DNA of 64,000 nt from Burkholderia vietnamiensis LMG 10929. GTDB taxonomy: Bacteria; Pseudomonadota; Gammaproteobacteria; Burkholderiales; Burkholderiaceae. Below the pieces are notes generated by a model. It was not told the DNA's origin, ran no database searches, and saw only the letters and a program-made list of their open reading frames with translations. The translations under genes and the position numbers were made by a program. The stretch is from NCBI RefSeq assembly GCF_000959445.1, contig NZ_CP009632.1, positions 310,001 through 374,000 on the forward strand, read 5' to 3'. Below are positions 9,299-18,451 of the stretch, piece after piece (positions within the stretch are counted from its first letter, which is position 1; each line of letters starts with the position of its first letter).

Positions 9299-10413
9299 TG
9301 ACTCACTCGCCCCCGTTGGATGCAACACGCAACGCCGTGCTGGCTCGGTTACCCGACGACGCCTCCGTGCGCGAACTGATGCGACCGTTTGCGCGGCTGC
9401 TCGACGATCCCGAGGTGACTGAATTGGTGATCAATCGGCCGCAGCGTGTGTTGACCGAGAACTCGGTCGGTTGGCACGGCCACGACTACGCCGATCTCGA
9501 TTTCGACCGGCTGATGTCATTCGCGGTGTCGGTCGCCACCCTGACTAACCAGGAAGTATCGTCGCGGTATCCGATTCTGTCGGCGCTGTTGCCGGACGAC
9601 GCACGGATCCAGATTGTGGTTCCGCCGGTCGTACCGGCGCGCACGGTGTCGGTCACGATTCGCCGTCCGTCCCCGGACGAGAAGACGCTCAACGCGTGTC
9701 GGGACGAGGGATTGTTCGACGCGACGGTATGGCGCAGGCCAGACGGGCTCGACTCAGCTTGGGCGGACTTGTCCGCAGAAGACCGCGATCTCGTCCAATG
9801 CCTGGAAGAGCATGATTGGGTTACCTTATTCGAGCATGCTGTCAGGGGACGACGCAACATCGCGGTGGTCGGTAATACGGGGTCCGGCAAGACCAGTTTC
9901 ATGAAGACCTTGTGCCGCTCGATTCCTGCGACCGAGCGGATCGTGACGATCGAGGACGTGCGGGAGCTAGTCATTCGGCACGTCGAGAACTGCGTGCATC
10001 TTCTCTACAGCAAGGGCGGGCATGGTCACGCGCAGGTGACGCCAGCAGACCTGATTGCAAGCGCGATGCGCATGCGACCGGATCGCGTGCTGTTGGCCGA
10101 ACTGCGTGGTGCCGAAGCCTACGACTTCCTGAAGCTGCTGACGACCGGACACGCGGGGTCGATCACGAGCTATCACGCGCCCAATGTGACCGTCGCGATT
10201 GAGCGATTCGCGCTGATGGCAAAGGAACATCCGGAGGCCGCAGCTTGGGATGATGCCGCACTCAAGCGGTTGCTGTTCCTGACAGTCGATCTCGTCGCGC
10301 ACATGGAGTCACGCGCGGTGTTCGACGCAGAGGACAAACAGACCGGCAGGCGTTGGGGCATGACCGAAGTTTGGTTCGATCCGGTGCGCAAGGCGCGCAC
10401 CGCGTTTGTATAG
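9295..10413 (+). CDS. virB11: VirB11-like traffic ATPase
   Basis: A 372-residue hexameric secretion ATPase. Walker A GNTGSGKTS is near residue 193, the Asp box RIVTIEDVRELV near 220, and Walker B/His-box segments RPDRVLLAELRG and TTGHAGSITSYHA follow. These are the four VirB11/GspE family motifs. Two adjacent ATGs (9295 and 9298) are possible; 9295 gives the ATGA overlap with the virB10 stop used by neighbouring genes. It acts at the channel base with VirB4 and VirD4. Confidence 0.94.
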   Translation: MMTHSPPLDATRNAVLARLPDDASVRELMRPFARLLDDPEVTELVINRPQRVLTENSVGWHGHDYADLDFDRLMSFAVSVATLTNQEVSSRYPILSALLPDDARIQIVVPPVVPARTVSVTIRRPSPDEKTLNACRDEGLFDATVWRRPDGLDSAWADLSAEDRDLVQCLEEHDWVTLFEHAVRGRRNIAVVGNTGSGKTSFMKTLCRSIPATERIVTIEDVRELVIRHVENCVHLLYSKGGHGHAQVTPADLIASAMRMRPDRVLLAELRGAEAYDFLKLLTTGHAGSITSYHAPNVTVAIERFALMAKEHPEAAAWDDAALKRLLFLTVDLVAHMESRAVFDAEDKQTGRRWGMTEVWFDPVRKARTAFV

Positions 10414-10422
10414 GGGGCGCGC

Positions 10423-10797
10423 GTGGATCATCCGTCTTTGCCTTTGCGCCAACATATTCGGACGGCTGTCGTGACGTTGGCCGCACTAGCTTGCCTGATG
10501 GCTGGACTAGCCGTATCGCTCTGGCTCGCATCGTTCATCTTCTATGCCAGCCTGCGCATGAATCCGCTGCATGCGGGAGTGTGGGGCTGGTTCGACGCAG
10601 TACTGATGTGGCGAGACGGAATGATGCCGAACGTCGGGCGTAAGCTCGTGGGGGCGGCGTTGTTTGCTGTACTCGTGTCCGCGGGTGGTCCGGTAGTGGG
10701 CTTTCATGCGCTATGGGCGAGCTCGCATCGGCGTCGTCTCTATGGCAGTGCGCGCTTTGCGAATGAATCGGAAATCCGGCAGGCGGGGTTGCTATGA
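10423..10797 (+). CDS. Separate N-terminal membrane part of VirD4 (split coupling protein)
   Basis: A 124-residue protein from GTG 10423 with two membrane helices (about residues 15-40 and 70-95). Its C-terminus, RRRLYGSARFANESEIRQAGLL, is the segment that in one-piece VirD4/TraG proteins links the membrane anchor to the ATPase domain (SAR-W/F-A, then IRxAGLL). The ATPase domain follows in another frame at 10794, overlapping the stop as ATGA. I see no slippery heptamer at the junction, so two coupled genes look more likely than a programmed frameshift. Alternatives are a fixed frameshift mutation or a sequencing error. Confidence 0.7.
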   Translation: MDHPSLPLRQHIRTAVVTLAALACLMAGLAVSLWLASFIFYASLRMNPLHAGVWGWFDAVLMWRDGMMPNVGRKLVGAALFAVLVSAGGPVVGFHALWASSHRRRLYGSARFANESEIRQAGLL

Positions 10798-12512
10798 CGA
10801 CGCATGGCCGCCTTGATACGCCACCTGCGATTGTCGTTGGAATATGGCGCGGCCGCTACCTGCGATTTGGAGGTCAGCAGTTCGTGCTACTTGCCGCACC
10901 TGCCCGCTCCGGCAAGGGAGTTGGCGTAGTGATCCCGAATCTGCTCACCTTTCCCGATTCGGTCGTGGTGCTCGACATCAAGCAGGAAAACTATGCGACC
11001 ACATCCGGCTTTCGCCGCGCACATGGACAAGATGTGTATCTGTTCAATCCGTTTGCCGAAGATGGCCGGACACACCGCTACAACCCACTGTCGGCGATCT
11101 CAGATGGCTTGTTCCGGGTGGGCGACATTCTCACGATCGGCTATGCACTGTATCCACCCGGAGGTCACGACGATTTCTGGAAAGATCAGGCGCGAAATCT
11201 GTTCCTCGGCATCGTGCTCCTGCTGTGCGAATGGCGCGATGCGCACCGGGCTGGCAAGGACGCGTCGAGTCCCGATTTTCCCGTCACGATGGGCGAAGTG
11301 CTGCGGCAGTCGTCGGGCAATGGCATGCCAGTCAAAACCTATTTGCAGCGAGCGCTGGTCCGGCATCGTGGCTTGCTCTCGCAACAATGCGTGGATGCAC
11401 TGAATCGCTTCCTGTCTAATGACGACAAGGTGCTGGCGAGCGTGTTGGCGACCTTCAATGCGCCGCTGACGATCTGGGCCAACCCGATTGTCGACGCAGC
11501 AACGAGCGCGGACGATTTCGATCTGCGCGATCTGCGGCGCCGACGTATTTCCATCTATATCGGTGTCACGCCAGATCATCTGGCGGAAGCAGCCTTGATC
11601 GTGAACCTGCTCTTTTCGCAGATTATCAACTTGAACACGAAGCAACTGCCCGAAGCCGATCCTACACTCAAGTTCCAATGCCTGCTTGTGTTCGATGAGA
11701 TGACGGCAATCGGAAAGATCCACATTCTTCCGCGCGCGATTGCCTATATGCCGGGTTTCAACCTGCGTGTGCTGTCGATCGTGCAGTCGATCGCGCAATT
11801 CGAATCCGTTTACGGGCGATCCGATGCCCGTACCATCATCACGAACCACGCGATGCAGATCCTCTATGCACCGCGCGAGCAGAAGGACGCGAACGAATAC
11901 TCGGAAATGCTCGGTACGTTTACCGACCAATCGCGCAGTGTGAGCCGCCCCAACGCATTTTTTGGCGGCCGGGGTGGTTCAAGCGAAAGCGTATCTGAAC
12001 AGCGCCGGCCGTTGCTGTTGCCGCAGGAATTGAAGGAACTGGAGCGCGACAAGGAAATCATCTTGCTCGAAAACACCAAGCCGATTTTGGCCGACAAGAT
12101 CTGCTATTGGCGCGATCCCGAGTTTGCGGCCCGCGTCATGCCGGCACCGTCCGTGCCCACCCTGAACATGGAGCATTTCTCCGCGGTGGTCCAGCGTCGC
12201 TTGCGCGACTTGCATCCCGATGAGCTCGACCCGCAGGACGCGGGGCTCGTTCATGTGCCGCACGAGTACCTTGAAGTACTGCAGGCATGGAATCCGCGCG
12301 ATCTGCCGCCGAACCTCGCAGACCTCAGCGAGGAGGAGGCTGTGGCTTATGTCGAGCGGCATTTCGTGCTGCTGGGTATGCCGGCCGGTAAGGTTGAGCA
12401 GGTGAGACGTTGCCTGAGCGCAAGCGATCTTGATGTGGCTGAGCTCGATTTTGTTGAACCGGCGCGCCAGGCAGCCGTGAGCGGTGCGCCAGTCGGGGAA
12501 GTCCGGCAATGA
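10794..12512 (+). CDS. virD4: VirD4-like type IV coupling protein, ATPase domain
   Basis: A 572-residue TraG/VirD4 ATPase that brings the relaxase-DNA substrate to the T4SS. It begins at what is normally the middle of the protein (GIWRGRYLRFGGQQFVLLAAP). Walker A APARSGKGVG lies near residues 38-48 and Walker B LLVFDEMTAIG near residue 300. No membrane segment is present in this frame; the anchor is encoded by the preceding gene. A C-terminal extension of about 100 residues follows the RecA-like fold. Stop overlaps the next gene as ATGA. Confidence 0.92.
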   Translation: MTTHGRLDTPPAIVVGIWRGRYLRFGGQQFVLLAAPARSGKGVGVVIPNLLTFPDSVVVLDIKQENYATTSGFRRAHGQDVYLFNPFAEDGRTHRYNPLSAISDGLFRVGDILTIGYALYPPGGHDDFWKDQARNLFLGIVLLLCEWRDAHRAGKDASSPDFPVTMGEVLRQSSGNGMPVKTYLQRALVRHRGLLSQQCVDALNRFLSNDDKVLASVLATFNAPLTIWANPIVDAATSADDFDLRDLRRRRISIYIGVTPDHLAEAALIVNLLFSQIINLNTKQLPEADPTLKFQCLLVFDEMTAIGKIHILPRAIAYMPGFNLRVLSIVQSIAQFESVYGRSDARTIITNHAMQILYAPREQKDANEYSEMLGTFTDQSRSVSRPNAFFGGRGGSSESVSEQRRPLLLPQELKELERDKEIILLENTKPILADKICYWRDPEFAARVMPAPSVPTLNMEHFSAVVQRRLRDLHPDELDPQDAGLVHVPHEYLEVLQAWNPRDLPPNLADLSEEEAVAYVERHFVLLGMPAGKVEQVRRCLSASDLDVAELDFVEPARQAAVSGAPVGEVRQ

Positions 12513-14371
12513 CGACGCCCTATGTACACGATGTGGATCGTGCACGTGCAGCGCTTGCCGTCATTCCGGCCGACGACTATGGGACCTGGGTCGATATGGC
12601 GTTCGCGCTCAAGCAGGGCTTCGGCGACGAAGGTTTTGAAATCTGGGACGCGTGGAGTCGGACGGCACCCAACTATAACGAGCGTGCAGCTCGGACTACA
12701 TGGCGCTCGGCCAGCGCATCCGGTGGCAAGACGCTCGCTACGCTTTTCTGGCAGGCGCGTCAGCACGGCTTCGATCTGAAGCGGGCGAATTATCCGAATC
12801 GCATGACCACCGTATTGGCGGCGTCACCCGAGGTATTGGCTCAGCGCGCACGGGAGGAGGTGCAACTTCAAGCACGTCACGCAGCTGTTGCTCAAGAGGC
12901 CGCATCGATCTGGCAGTGGGCGAGGCCAGTCGGCCCAGCGCATCCCTATCTTGTACGTAAACACCTTGAGCCGCCATACACGCTGCGCGAGCTCGATGCA
13001 CTTGAACTGCGTGCGCTGCTTGGCTACCTGCCGGCCAGCGAGGAAGTACCGCTGCATGGACGTGTTTTGATCGTGCCTGTTGGGAATGGGTTGATCTCGA
13101 CGCTCGAACTGATCGACGAACACGGGCGCAAATCATCTCTGGCTGGCGGCGCGAAAAGAGGCGGCTACTGGACGACGGAGCCGAGATGGATTCCGGCCAG
13201 TGCTCCGTCGCGGGTTTTGGTCGCAGAGGGTATGGCGACTGCCCTGGCGGCCTCCAGAGCCACAGGTTGGTTCGCGACGGCGGCGCTGTCCAGCGGGAAC
13301 CTGGGGCTGGTAGCGAAGAGTTTGCGTGAACAGTATCCCGCCGCGGAGCTGATCGTGCTAGGTGAACTGGGTCGTGGCGAGCCGCAGGCACGGGCGCGGC
13401 GTGCGGCGGAAGATGCGAGTGCGCATCTGGTTTGGCCACGATTCGCCGCAGATGCGCGTATCCGCGACATGGTACCGAATGACTTCAGTGACATGGTGGT
13501 GCTGAGCGGATATGAAGCGGTCGGCGAATACCTGCGCGCTGTGGTCCGTACTGTTGTCAGGGCAGATGGCCAATCGGAAATCTTCGCCGAATCCGGTGTG
13601 ACCGTGGTTGATGTCAATGAGCATGAGGAGGACGGAAAAGTGAGCAACGTCAAGGAAACGCTGTTGACAGGAGATGACGGTACGTCGCGTCTCCGGTCCT
13701 CAAAGCGCGGTGCACCGAAGCAGGCTACGCCGGATGTGCCGGCAACGGAGCGTGCATCCGGCTCCGCGTCACCCTCGGTGGATGCTCCATCTGACACTCT
13801 GCCTGTTGCGGCGCCATCGGCTACCGATCCGACTCGACTTGCGTCGACGCGTCCACCAATCGGCGAGGCGCTGTTTGGCCTTGCTGACGTTCCGAACGAG
13901 GTCAAGGCGCTCGCGGAGCATCGGTTTGGCTCACCGCTGAGGCTGGGCACGCCGCGCGAAAACGGTGGCCCCTATCGGGGTGAGGTCTTCAACACGGAGC
14001 GCTATCTAATCCAGCAGGTCGCGACACGCAGTGTCGTGTTCCACCGCAAAGATCGAATGACATTTGTGTCTGACCGTCTGAAATGGATGGATGAAAACTC
14101 CCGTTTGAATGGATCCGAGTTGCAAGTGGGCTATGACGGCGATCAGGCGAAGGTTTATCCGTGGGACCGGGCGCGCGATCTGCTGGAACGTATGGTCGGT
14201 TCACTGAAGAAGTCGGTCCGTGAGTTGAACTACAGCCCCAATCTTGAGGCGATGCTCGATCAGTTGCAGGCGAGATCCTGGACGCGCATCCGTGAAGCGC
14301 GTGCGGCCGCACTCGAGAAGTCGCGGGAACATGATGTGTCTCGCAAAGCCGGTTCAATGCCTGACCGATAA
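12509..14371 (+). CDS. PriCT-2 / Toprim-like protein with KfrB-type C-terminal domain
   Basis: A 620-residue protein. Residues about 10-80 match PriCT-2 (IPADDYGTWVDMAFALK, then EGFEIWDAWSR and TWRS), a domain found in plasmid and phage primases. A Toprim-like region spans about 230-335 (VLVAEGMATALAAS), but the acidic strand that usually binds metal (DDD-like) reads LIVLGELGRGE. Residues about 480-560 (GPYRGEVFNTERYLIQ, VVFHRKDRMTFVSDR, WDRARDLL) resemble the KfrB-type domain of plasmid proteins. A role in DNA processing during transfer is likely; primase activity is doubtful given the changed acidic site. Coupled to virD4. Confidence 0.7.
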   Translation: MTTPYVHDVDRARAALAVIPADDYGTWVDMAFALKQGFGDEGFEIWDAWSRTAPNYNERAARTTWRSASASGGKTLATLFWQARQHGFDLKRANYPNRMTTVLAASPEVLAQRAREEVQLQARHAAVAQEAASIWQWARPVGPAHPYLVRKHLEPPYTLRELDALELRALLGYLPASEEVPLHGRVLIVPVGNGLISTLELIDEHGRKSSLAGGAKRGGYWTTEPRWIPASAPSRVLVAEGMATALAASRATGWFATAALSSGNLGLVAKSLREQYPAAELIVLGELGRGEPQARARRAAEDASAHLVWPRFAADARIRDMVPNDFSDMVVLSGYEAVGEYLRAVVRTVVRADGQSEIFAESGVTVVDVNEHEEDGKVSNVKETLLTGDDGTSRLRSSKRGAPKQATPDVPATERASGSASPSVDAPSDTLPVAAPSATDPTRLASTRPPIGEALFGLADVPNEVKALAEHRFGSPLRLGTPRENGGPYRGEVFNTERYLIQQVATRSVVFHRKDRMTFVSDRLKWMDENSRLNGSELQVGYDGDQAKVYPWDRARDLLERMVGSLKKSVRELNYSPNLEAMLDQLQARSWTRIREARAAALEKSREHDVSRKAGSMPDR

Positions 14372-14427
14372 GGCATACCAGCATCGAGCCGACATTCAAC
14401 GTCGATCTTTAGAATGCGAGGTGCCAC

Positions 14428-15951
14428 ATGGCTCTGAGGACTTTCGCGAACGACGCCGATCCAGTTATCAACGTGATCGAACAGGATTTGACGGCCAGCG
14501 GTGGAGGACCGGCTGCGTTGGACGAACGCCAGGGCAGGCTGGAATCAGCTGCGCTAGCAGCCGTATCGGCCCGGCGCAGACGTGAGTTTGATGCCGCCCG
14601 GGCGAGATTGCGGGAGCAAGCGATCCGCGACGATGCGACCACACGGTCGAGGGCTCAGACTCGCCCGCCGAGCGGGACTCAGGCCGACATGAGTTTGACG
14701 AGTGCGCCGCTTGACCAGTTGCCCGAACGTGTGCGCAAGCGTTACCTGCGCGCGGGCAACCAGTATTTCCTAAAGGAGGCGCCGTATCAGCTTGCATTTG
14801 AAGATTTAGGGTCATACCTCGTAACTGAGCACAACCGGCCGGATGTGGTCGAGTCGATGATTGACATGGCGCATGCAAAATCGTGGCGGCGCATTCGTGT
14901 GTCGGGCCACGAAATGTTTCGTAGCGAGGCGTGGTTCCAGGGCACGCTGCTCGGCATTGACGTGAACGGCTACGCGCCCAAAGCGGCAGATCTGGCGCGC
15001 CTGACGGAGGCGCGGCAAGCGCGGTTGGACAACCGCATCGAGGTGGTCGAGCAAATCGACGCGCCGACGGCCGCGAGCGCGGCGGCTCGTACAGATAATC
15101 CGCCTGTGATTTCAACTGTACCCCGAGCCGGCGTAGGCACGAATAGCGACCGAAAATCTCCATCCACATCGGTCCTTGCGTCGATGTCTGAACTGCCTAT
15201 TCGCGATGGCGGCCGTACCGCTGAAAACGACGAGGCCGATATCCCTCGGAAATACGTCGGAGAGCTGCTCGAGCATGGCGCGGCCCCATATCAGCACAAT
15301 CCCGCGCGCAGCGGCTCGTACTACGTGGTATTTCGCGACGAGGCGGCCGTCGATCAGGTCGTGTGGGGTGTCGATCTCGAGCGTGCGGTGCGGGAGGCGA
15401 ATGCCCAGATCGGGCAGCAGGTGACACTCGAAAATCTCGGCAAACGCCTCGTCACCGTGCGATTGCCGATTTTGAATGACGAAGGGAGCGTGATAGGTGA
15501 AGAGGAGAAGCTCGTTCATCGAAATACTTGGCAGGTAGAGAGCGTGCAGCGGGACCATGACGTTGCAGTCTCGAACAAGCCGGACTATCCGCAGGTTGAG
15601 CAAGCTGGATCTACAGATTCACTCGGTGTTCCAGTCGACGAGACAGCACCGCACAATATCCGCGATGCGCGCTATTGGTCCAGGCAACGGGCATTGCATG
15701 TAGCCGTGCTCACGGCGGCCATGCGAGAACAGGGTTTTAGCGAGCGCTCCGTTACCCGAGTTCGGCAGCACGCTGAACGCATGCTCGAGGCATTGCGGCG
15801 CGAGGGCATTCCGGTGCCTACGCCGAAAGTATTCGATCCGAACGCGCCGTCGGGCCGGGATCGGCGTAAGCATCAGGTGCCGGAGCGCATGCCTGCCAGC
15901 GAGCTCGAGCGCACACCAGCCGAGCCGCCGCAATCAGCACCGTCTCGCTGA
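14428..15951 (+). CDS. LPD7-domain conjugation protein
   Basis: A 507-residue protein. Residues about 98-195 match the LPD7 domain of large polyvalent and relaxase-associated proteins (LPERVRKRYLRAGNQYFL, AFEDLGSYLVTEHNRP, SEAWFQGTLLGIDVNGY). Residues about 275-372 match the region usually found at the C-terminus of TraI/TraC-type plasmid proteins (GELLEHGAAPYQHNP, SYYVVFRD, VWGVDLERAVREA, VHRNTWQVE). The rest is low-complexity linker and a basic helical tail. In many elements these domains are fused to the relaxase; here they form a separate gene two genes upstream of it. Confidence 0.7.
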   Translation: MALRTFANDADPVINVIEQDLTASGGGPAALDERQGRLESAALAAVSARRRREFDAARARLREQAIRDDATTRSRAQTRPPSGTQADMSLTSAPLDQLPERVRKRYLRAGNQYFLKEAPYQLAFEDLGSYLVTEHNRPDVVESMIDMAHAKSWRRIRVSGHEMFRSEAWFQGTLLGIDVNGYAPKAADLARLTEARQARLDNRIEVVEQIDAPTAASAAARTDNPPVISTVPRAGVGTNSDRKSPSTSVLASMSELPIRDGGRTAENDEADIPRKYVGELLEHGAAPYQHNPARSGSYYVVFRDEAAVDQVVWGVDLERAVREANAQIGQQVTLENLGKRLVTVRLPILNDEGSVIGEEEKLVHRNTWQVESVQRDHDVAVSNKPDYPQVEQAGSTDSLGVPVDETAPHNIRDARYWSRQRALHVAVLTAAMREQGFSERSVTRVRQHAERMLEALRREGIPVPTPKVFDPNAPSGRDRRKHQVPERMPASELERTPAEPPQSAPSR

Positions 15952-15959
15952 GGCTAGTC

Positions 15960-16496
15960 GTGGTCGTGCGCGAGCGCTTGTGCGTCGAACTCGGGGAAAT
16001 CAGGGTGCGCTGGGAATACTGGTGTGCTCGCCGAGGTGTGACGGCGGGCGAGGGCGTGCGTCAGTTGATCGCAACGGCTGTACGTGACAATGCGGCAGAC
16101 GGATCCGGCACGACCATATGGCGCTTGCCTCGACCGGTGGTTGGAGAGCCGCGTCATCGCATCGAAATCCGACTGACCAATGCGGAGCTGAATGCGGTCG
16201 AGCGGTGCGCCGCAGCAATAGGTCTGCGCAGTAATCGCTGGATCGTGTCGTTGGTTCGGGCGCAATTGACCCGGGAACCGCAATTGGGCGTGTCCGAATT
16301 GAATGCGCTCTCCATATCGAACCAACGACTTGCTGAGATCAGCCGTTTGTTGGGCGAACTTGCACGTGCCGACGAAAACGAACTTGTGCGTCGAGATCTG
16401 GTGTCCGAATCGGCAGAATTGCAAAAGCGTATTGACGAACACCTGCGTACGGCAGCTGCGATCATGCGCGCGAACCTCGATCGATGGAGCCGCTGA
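15960..16496 (+). CDS. MobC-like relaxosome accessory protein
   Basis: A 178-residue protein starting at GTG 15960 with GAGG 7 bases upstream. Central segment RIEIRLTNAELNAVERCAAAIGLRSNRWIVSLVRAQL has the ribbon-helix-helix pattern of MobC/TraJ-type relaxosome proteins, followed by a helical region that could pair as a coiled coil. It stops one base before the relaxase start, the usual MobC-relaxase arrangement. It probably binds oriT and helps the relaxase open the DNA. Exact family not certain. Confidence 0.65.
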   Translation: MVVRERLCVELGEIRVRWEYWCARRGVTAGEGVRQLIATAVRDNAADGSGTTIWRLPRPVVGEPRHRIEIRLTNAELNAVERCAAAIGLRSNRWIVSLVRAQLTREPQLGVSELNALSISNQRLAEISRLLGELARADENELVRRDLVSESAELQKRIDEHLRTAAAIMRANLDRWSR

Positions 16497-16497
16497 C

Positions 16498-17502
16498 ATG
16501 TCATATCCGAAAATCTACATCGATGCGATGCTCGTGAACTGGGGCGACCGCCTGTTTCATGATCCGCTGCGACATGCGCAGGCATCGCGACTCTCACATG
16601 TGGGCATTCGCGACGCTGCCGCTCGCATGCGTGCGCAGATCGCCCGCACGCTCAGACGCGCTCCGGAAGTCATGGTCAAGATTACCAACCAGGCGGCGAG
16701 TGCACAGGGCATGGGAGCTGTACGTCGACATCTGCGCTATATCTCTCGCAACGGCCGGATCGAACTGGAGGATCAAAACGGTGCCTGTATTGAAGGCAAG
16801 GATGCGCTAAGCGATCTCGCGAAGACCTGGCAATTCGGCGGTTGGGGTATCCCCGAGGCCAGCACGCGCCGCGAGACTTTCAACATCCTGCTGTCGATGC
16901 CACCCGGAACGGATCGGAAGGCAGTTCGCGATGCGGCTCGGGATTTCGCGGCGCTTGAGTTCGGTGATGGCCGGGCGTACGTTTTCGCTGCGCACAATGA
17001 CGAAGCTCATCCGCACGTGCATCTGAGCGTACAGGTACGTGGTCCGAATGGGCATCGTCTGAATCCACGCCATAAGGATCTTCAGCGATGGCGGGAGCGT
17101 TTTGCGGAGAAACTGCGTCAGCACGGTGTCGAGGCGAATGCGACGCCTCGACGTGTGCGCGGCGTGACGCAGCGCTACCCGAAGCAGCCCGTCGTCCATA
17201 TGGTCGAGCGTGGAGAAATGCCGAGGTACTGGAGATCGATGCCGACCGATGCTCAGCGCGATGCAGTATGGGTCGCGCAAGGTGGCGCATTTACCGCCTG
17301 GCGATCAATGGCCTATGCAATGGCGAGGTCGGGTGTCCGTGAGGATCGGGCAATGGCCGTTGAGATGGCGTACTTCGTCGGGTCCATGCCGGTGCAACGA
17401 GATCGAACAATGGCAGGGCGTGCGAGGCGCGAGATGCCGGATCGACAGATGCCAGATACTGTCGAGCGTTCCGGTGGCGCCAGGCACGATGTGGAACGCT
17501 AA
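16498..17502 (+). CDS. MOBP-type relaxase, short form
   Basis: A 334-residue relaxase that nicks oriT and is carried into the recipient on the DNA end. The triple-histidine metal site HNDEAHPHVHLSV is near residue 165, and a candidate nicking tyrosine lies in HLRYISRNG near residue 82. These are motifs of MOBP/VirD2-type relaxases. It is short: only a 100-residue tail follows the catalytic domain, with no fused helicase, primase or LPD7 module. Start ATG 16498 follows the MobC-like stop directly. Confidence 0.85.
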   Translation: MSYPKIYIDAMLVNWGDRLFHDPLRHAQASRLSHVGIRDAAARMRAQIARTLRRAPEVMVKITNQAASAQGMGAVRRHLRYISRNGRIELEDQNGACIEGKDALSDLAKTWQFGGWGIPEASTRRETFNILLSMPPGTDRKAVRDAARDFAALEFGDGRAYVFAAHNDEAHPHVHLSVQVRGPNGHRLNPRHKDLQRWRERFAEKLRQHGVEANATPRRVRGVTQRYPKQPVVHMVERGEMPRYWRSMPTDAQRDAVWVAQGGAFTAWRSMAYAMARSGVREDRAMAVEMAYFVGSMPVQRDRTMAGRARREMPDRQMPDTVERSGGARHDVER

Positions 17503-17751
17503 TGGCCAGAGCGCATGATGGCTGTCGTTATCATGGTGCGACTCGGCAGCAATCATATTTACAAGCCGAGTCCCGGATGTTTGGAAACTTGGTGCCTGGT
17601 TGGGTACGCGGCCCGTTGTCCCCACATGCGAAGCGGTCTTCTACGCTGGCCTGCGGATGATCCGTCGGCCCTTGGTTGCCGGTAATCTCGAACAGTGCCC
17701 AGTCTTGCCCGTTGTGTTGCGACTTGAGCCCACAGTTTCGAGCCGCTAGGC
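17503..17751. other. Gap after the relaxase gene
   Basis: About 250 bases between the relaxase stop and the convergent minus-strand membrane-protein gene. No open frame with coding character, no hairpin with a T-run and no repeat was noticed. Confidence 0.4.
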
Positions 17752-18183
17752 TCATTCCCGATCGGAAAGCCATGCTGGCCCGGCCTTGAATGTCGCGACG
17801 AGCAGAAACAGGAATGTGATCGCGAGAAGCGGGATGCCGTAGATCGCCACCGGGAAAAACAGCACGAGCTGCAGGACCGATCCGGGAACACCGTACATCA
17901 GCGCTGTGTTTCTGATGTTTTCGTACATCAATCGGATGACTGCCGCAAGCCCCATTGCTATGAGCACGAGACCCGCCCTTGTTGGTTCGTGATGCAGTAG
18001 TGCGAATCCCCATCCGACATATCCCCACCATATGAGATTGATACCGACTGCGGCAAGCCAAAACCCACGCGCCGTGAAGAAACTGTAACCGTACCGGTGT
18101 CGCGAGTGACGATCAAAAAGCTGAATGCTTTTTGCAATCGCGATGACGGTACCAAGGATGATCGCGAGTTTGAGATATTCCAC
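17752..18183 (-). CDS. Small polytopic membrane protein of the conjugative element
   Basis: A 143-residue protein with four hydrophobic helices (about residues 3-18, 42-62, 70-90 and 102-130) and short charged loops. It starts at GTG 18183, chosen because TGGAGG lies about 9 bases upstream on the minus strand. It is transcribed against the conjugation genes. I do not recognise the family; small membrane proteins in this position are sometimes entry-exclusion factors, but nothing in the sequence proves that here. Confidence 0.6.
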   Translation of the reverse strand: MEYLKLAIILGTVIAIAKSIQLFDRHSRHRYGYSFFTARGFWLAAVGINLIWWGYVGWGFALLHHEPTRAGLVLIAMGLAAVIRLMYENIRNTALMYGVPGSVLQLVLFFPVAIYGIPLLAITFLFLLVATFKAGPAWLSDRE

Positions 18184-18451
18184 GGAACGTTCCTCCAGAG
18201 TGTGGCGCCTGATCGGGGCGCCTCCTTTGGCGACATGAACGGCTCCTCAGCGAAATGTGACGAGTCGGTTGCCCTGCCTTCCAATATAGACGGACAGACC
18301 GAGAGCAGAAAGTTTGGACATCTGAAATATCAGCGAGTCATATTTCTGCGAATCTCCGTATGTGGAAGAGAACAGGTCTTGCTATGAGCGAAACTGTGGA
18401 CGAATGCGAAGAACATTGGAGCTCTTGGTAGCGCGCGCTGCAGGCGTTGAT

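Noticed and set aside
10780..10800. Programmed frameshift joining the two virD4 genes
   Set aside because: No slippery heptamer or following hairpin is visible; ATGA coupling explains the overlap.
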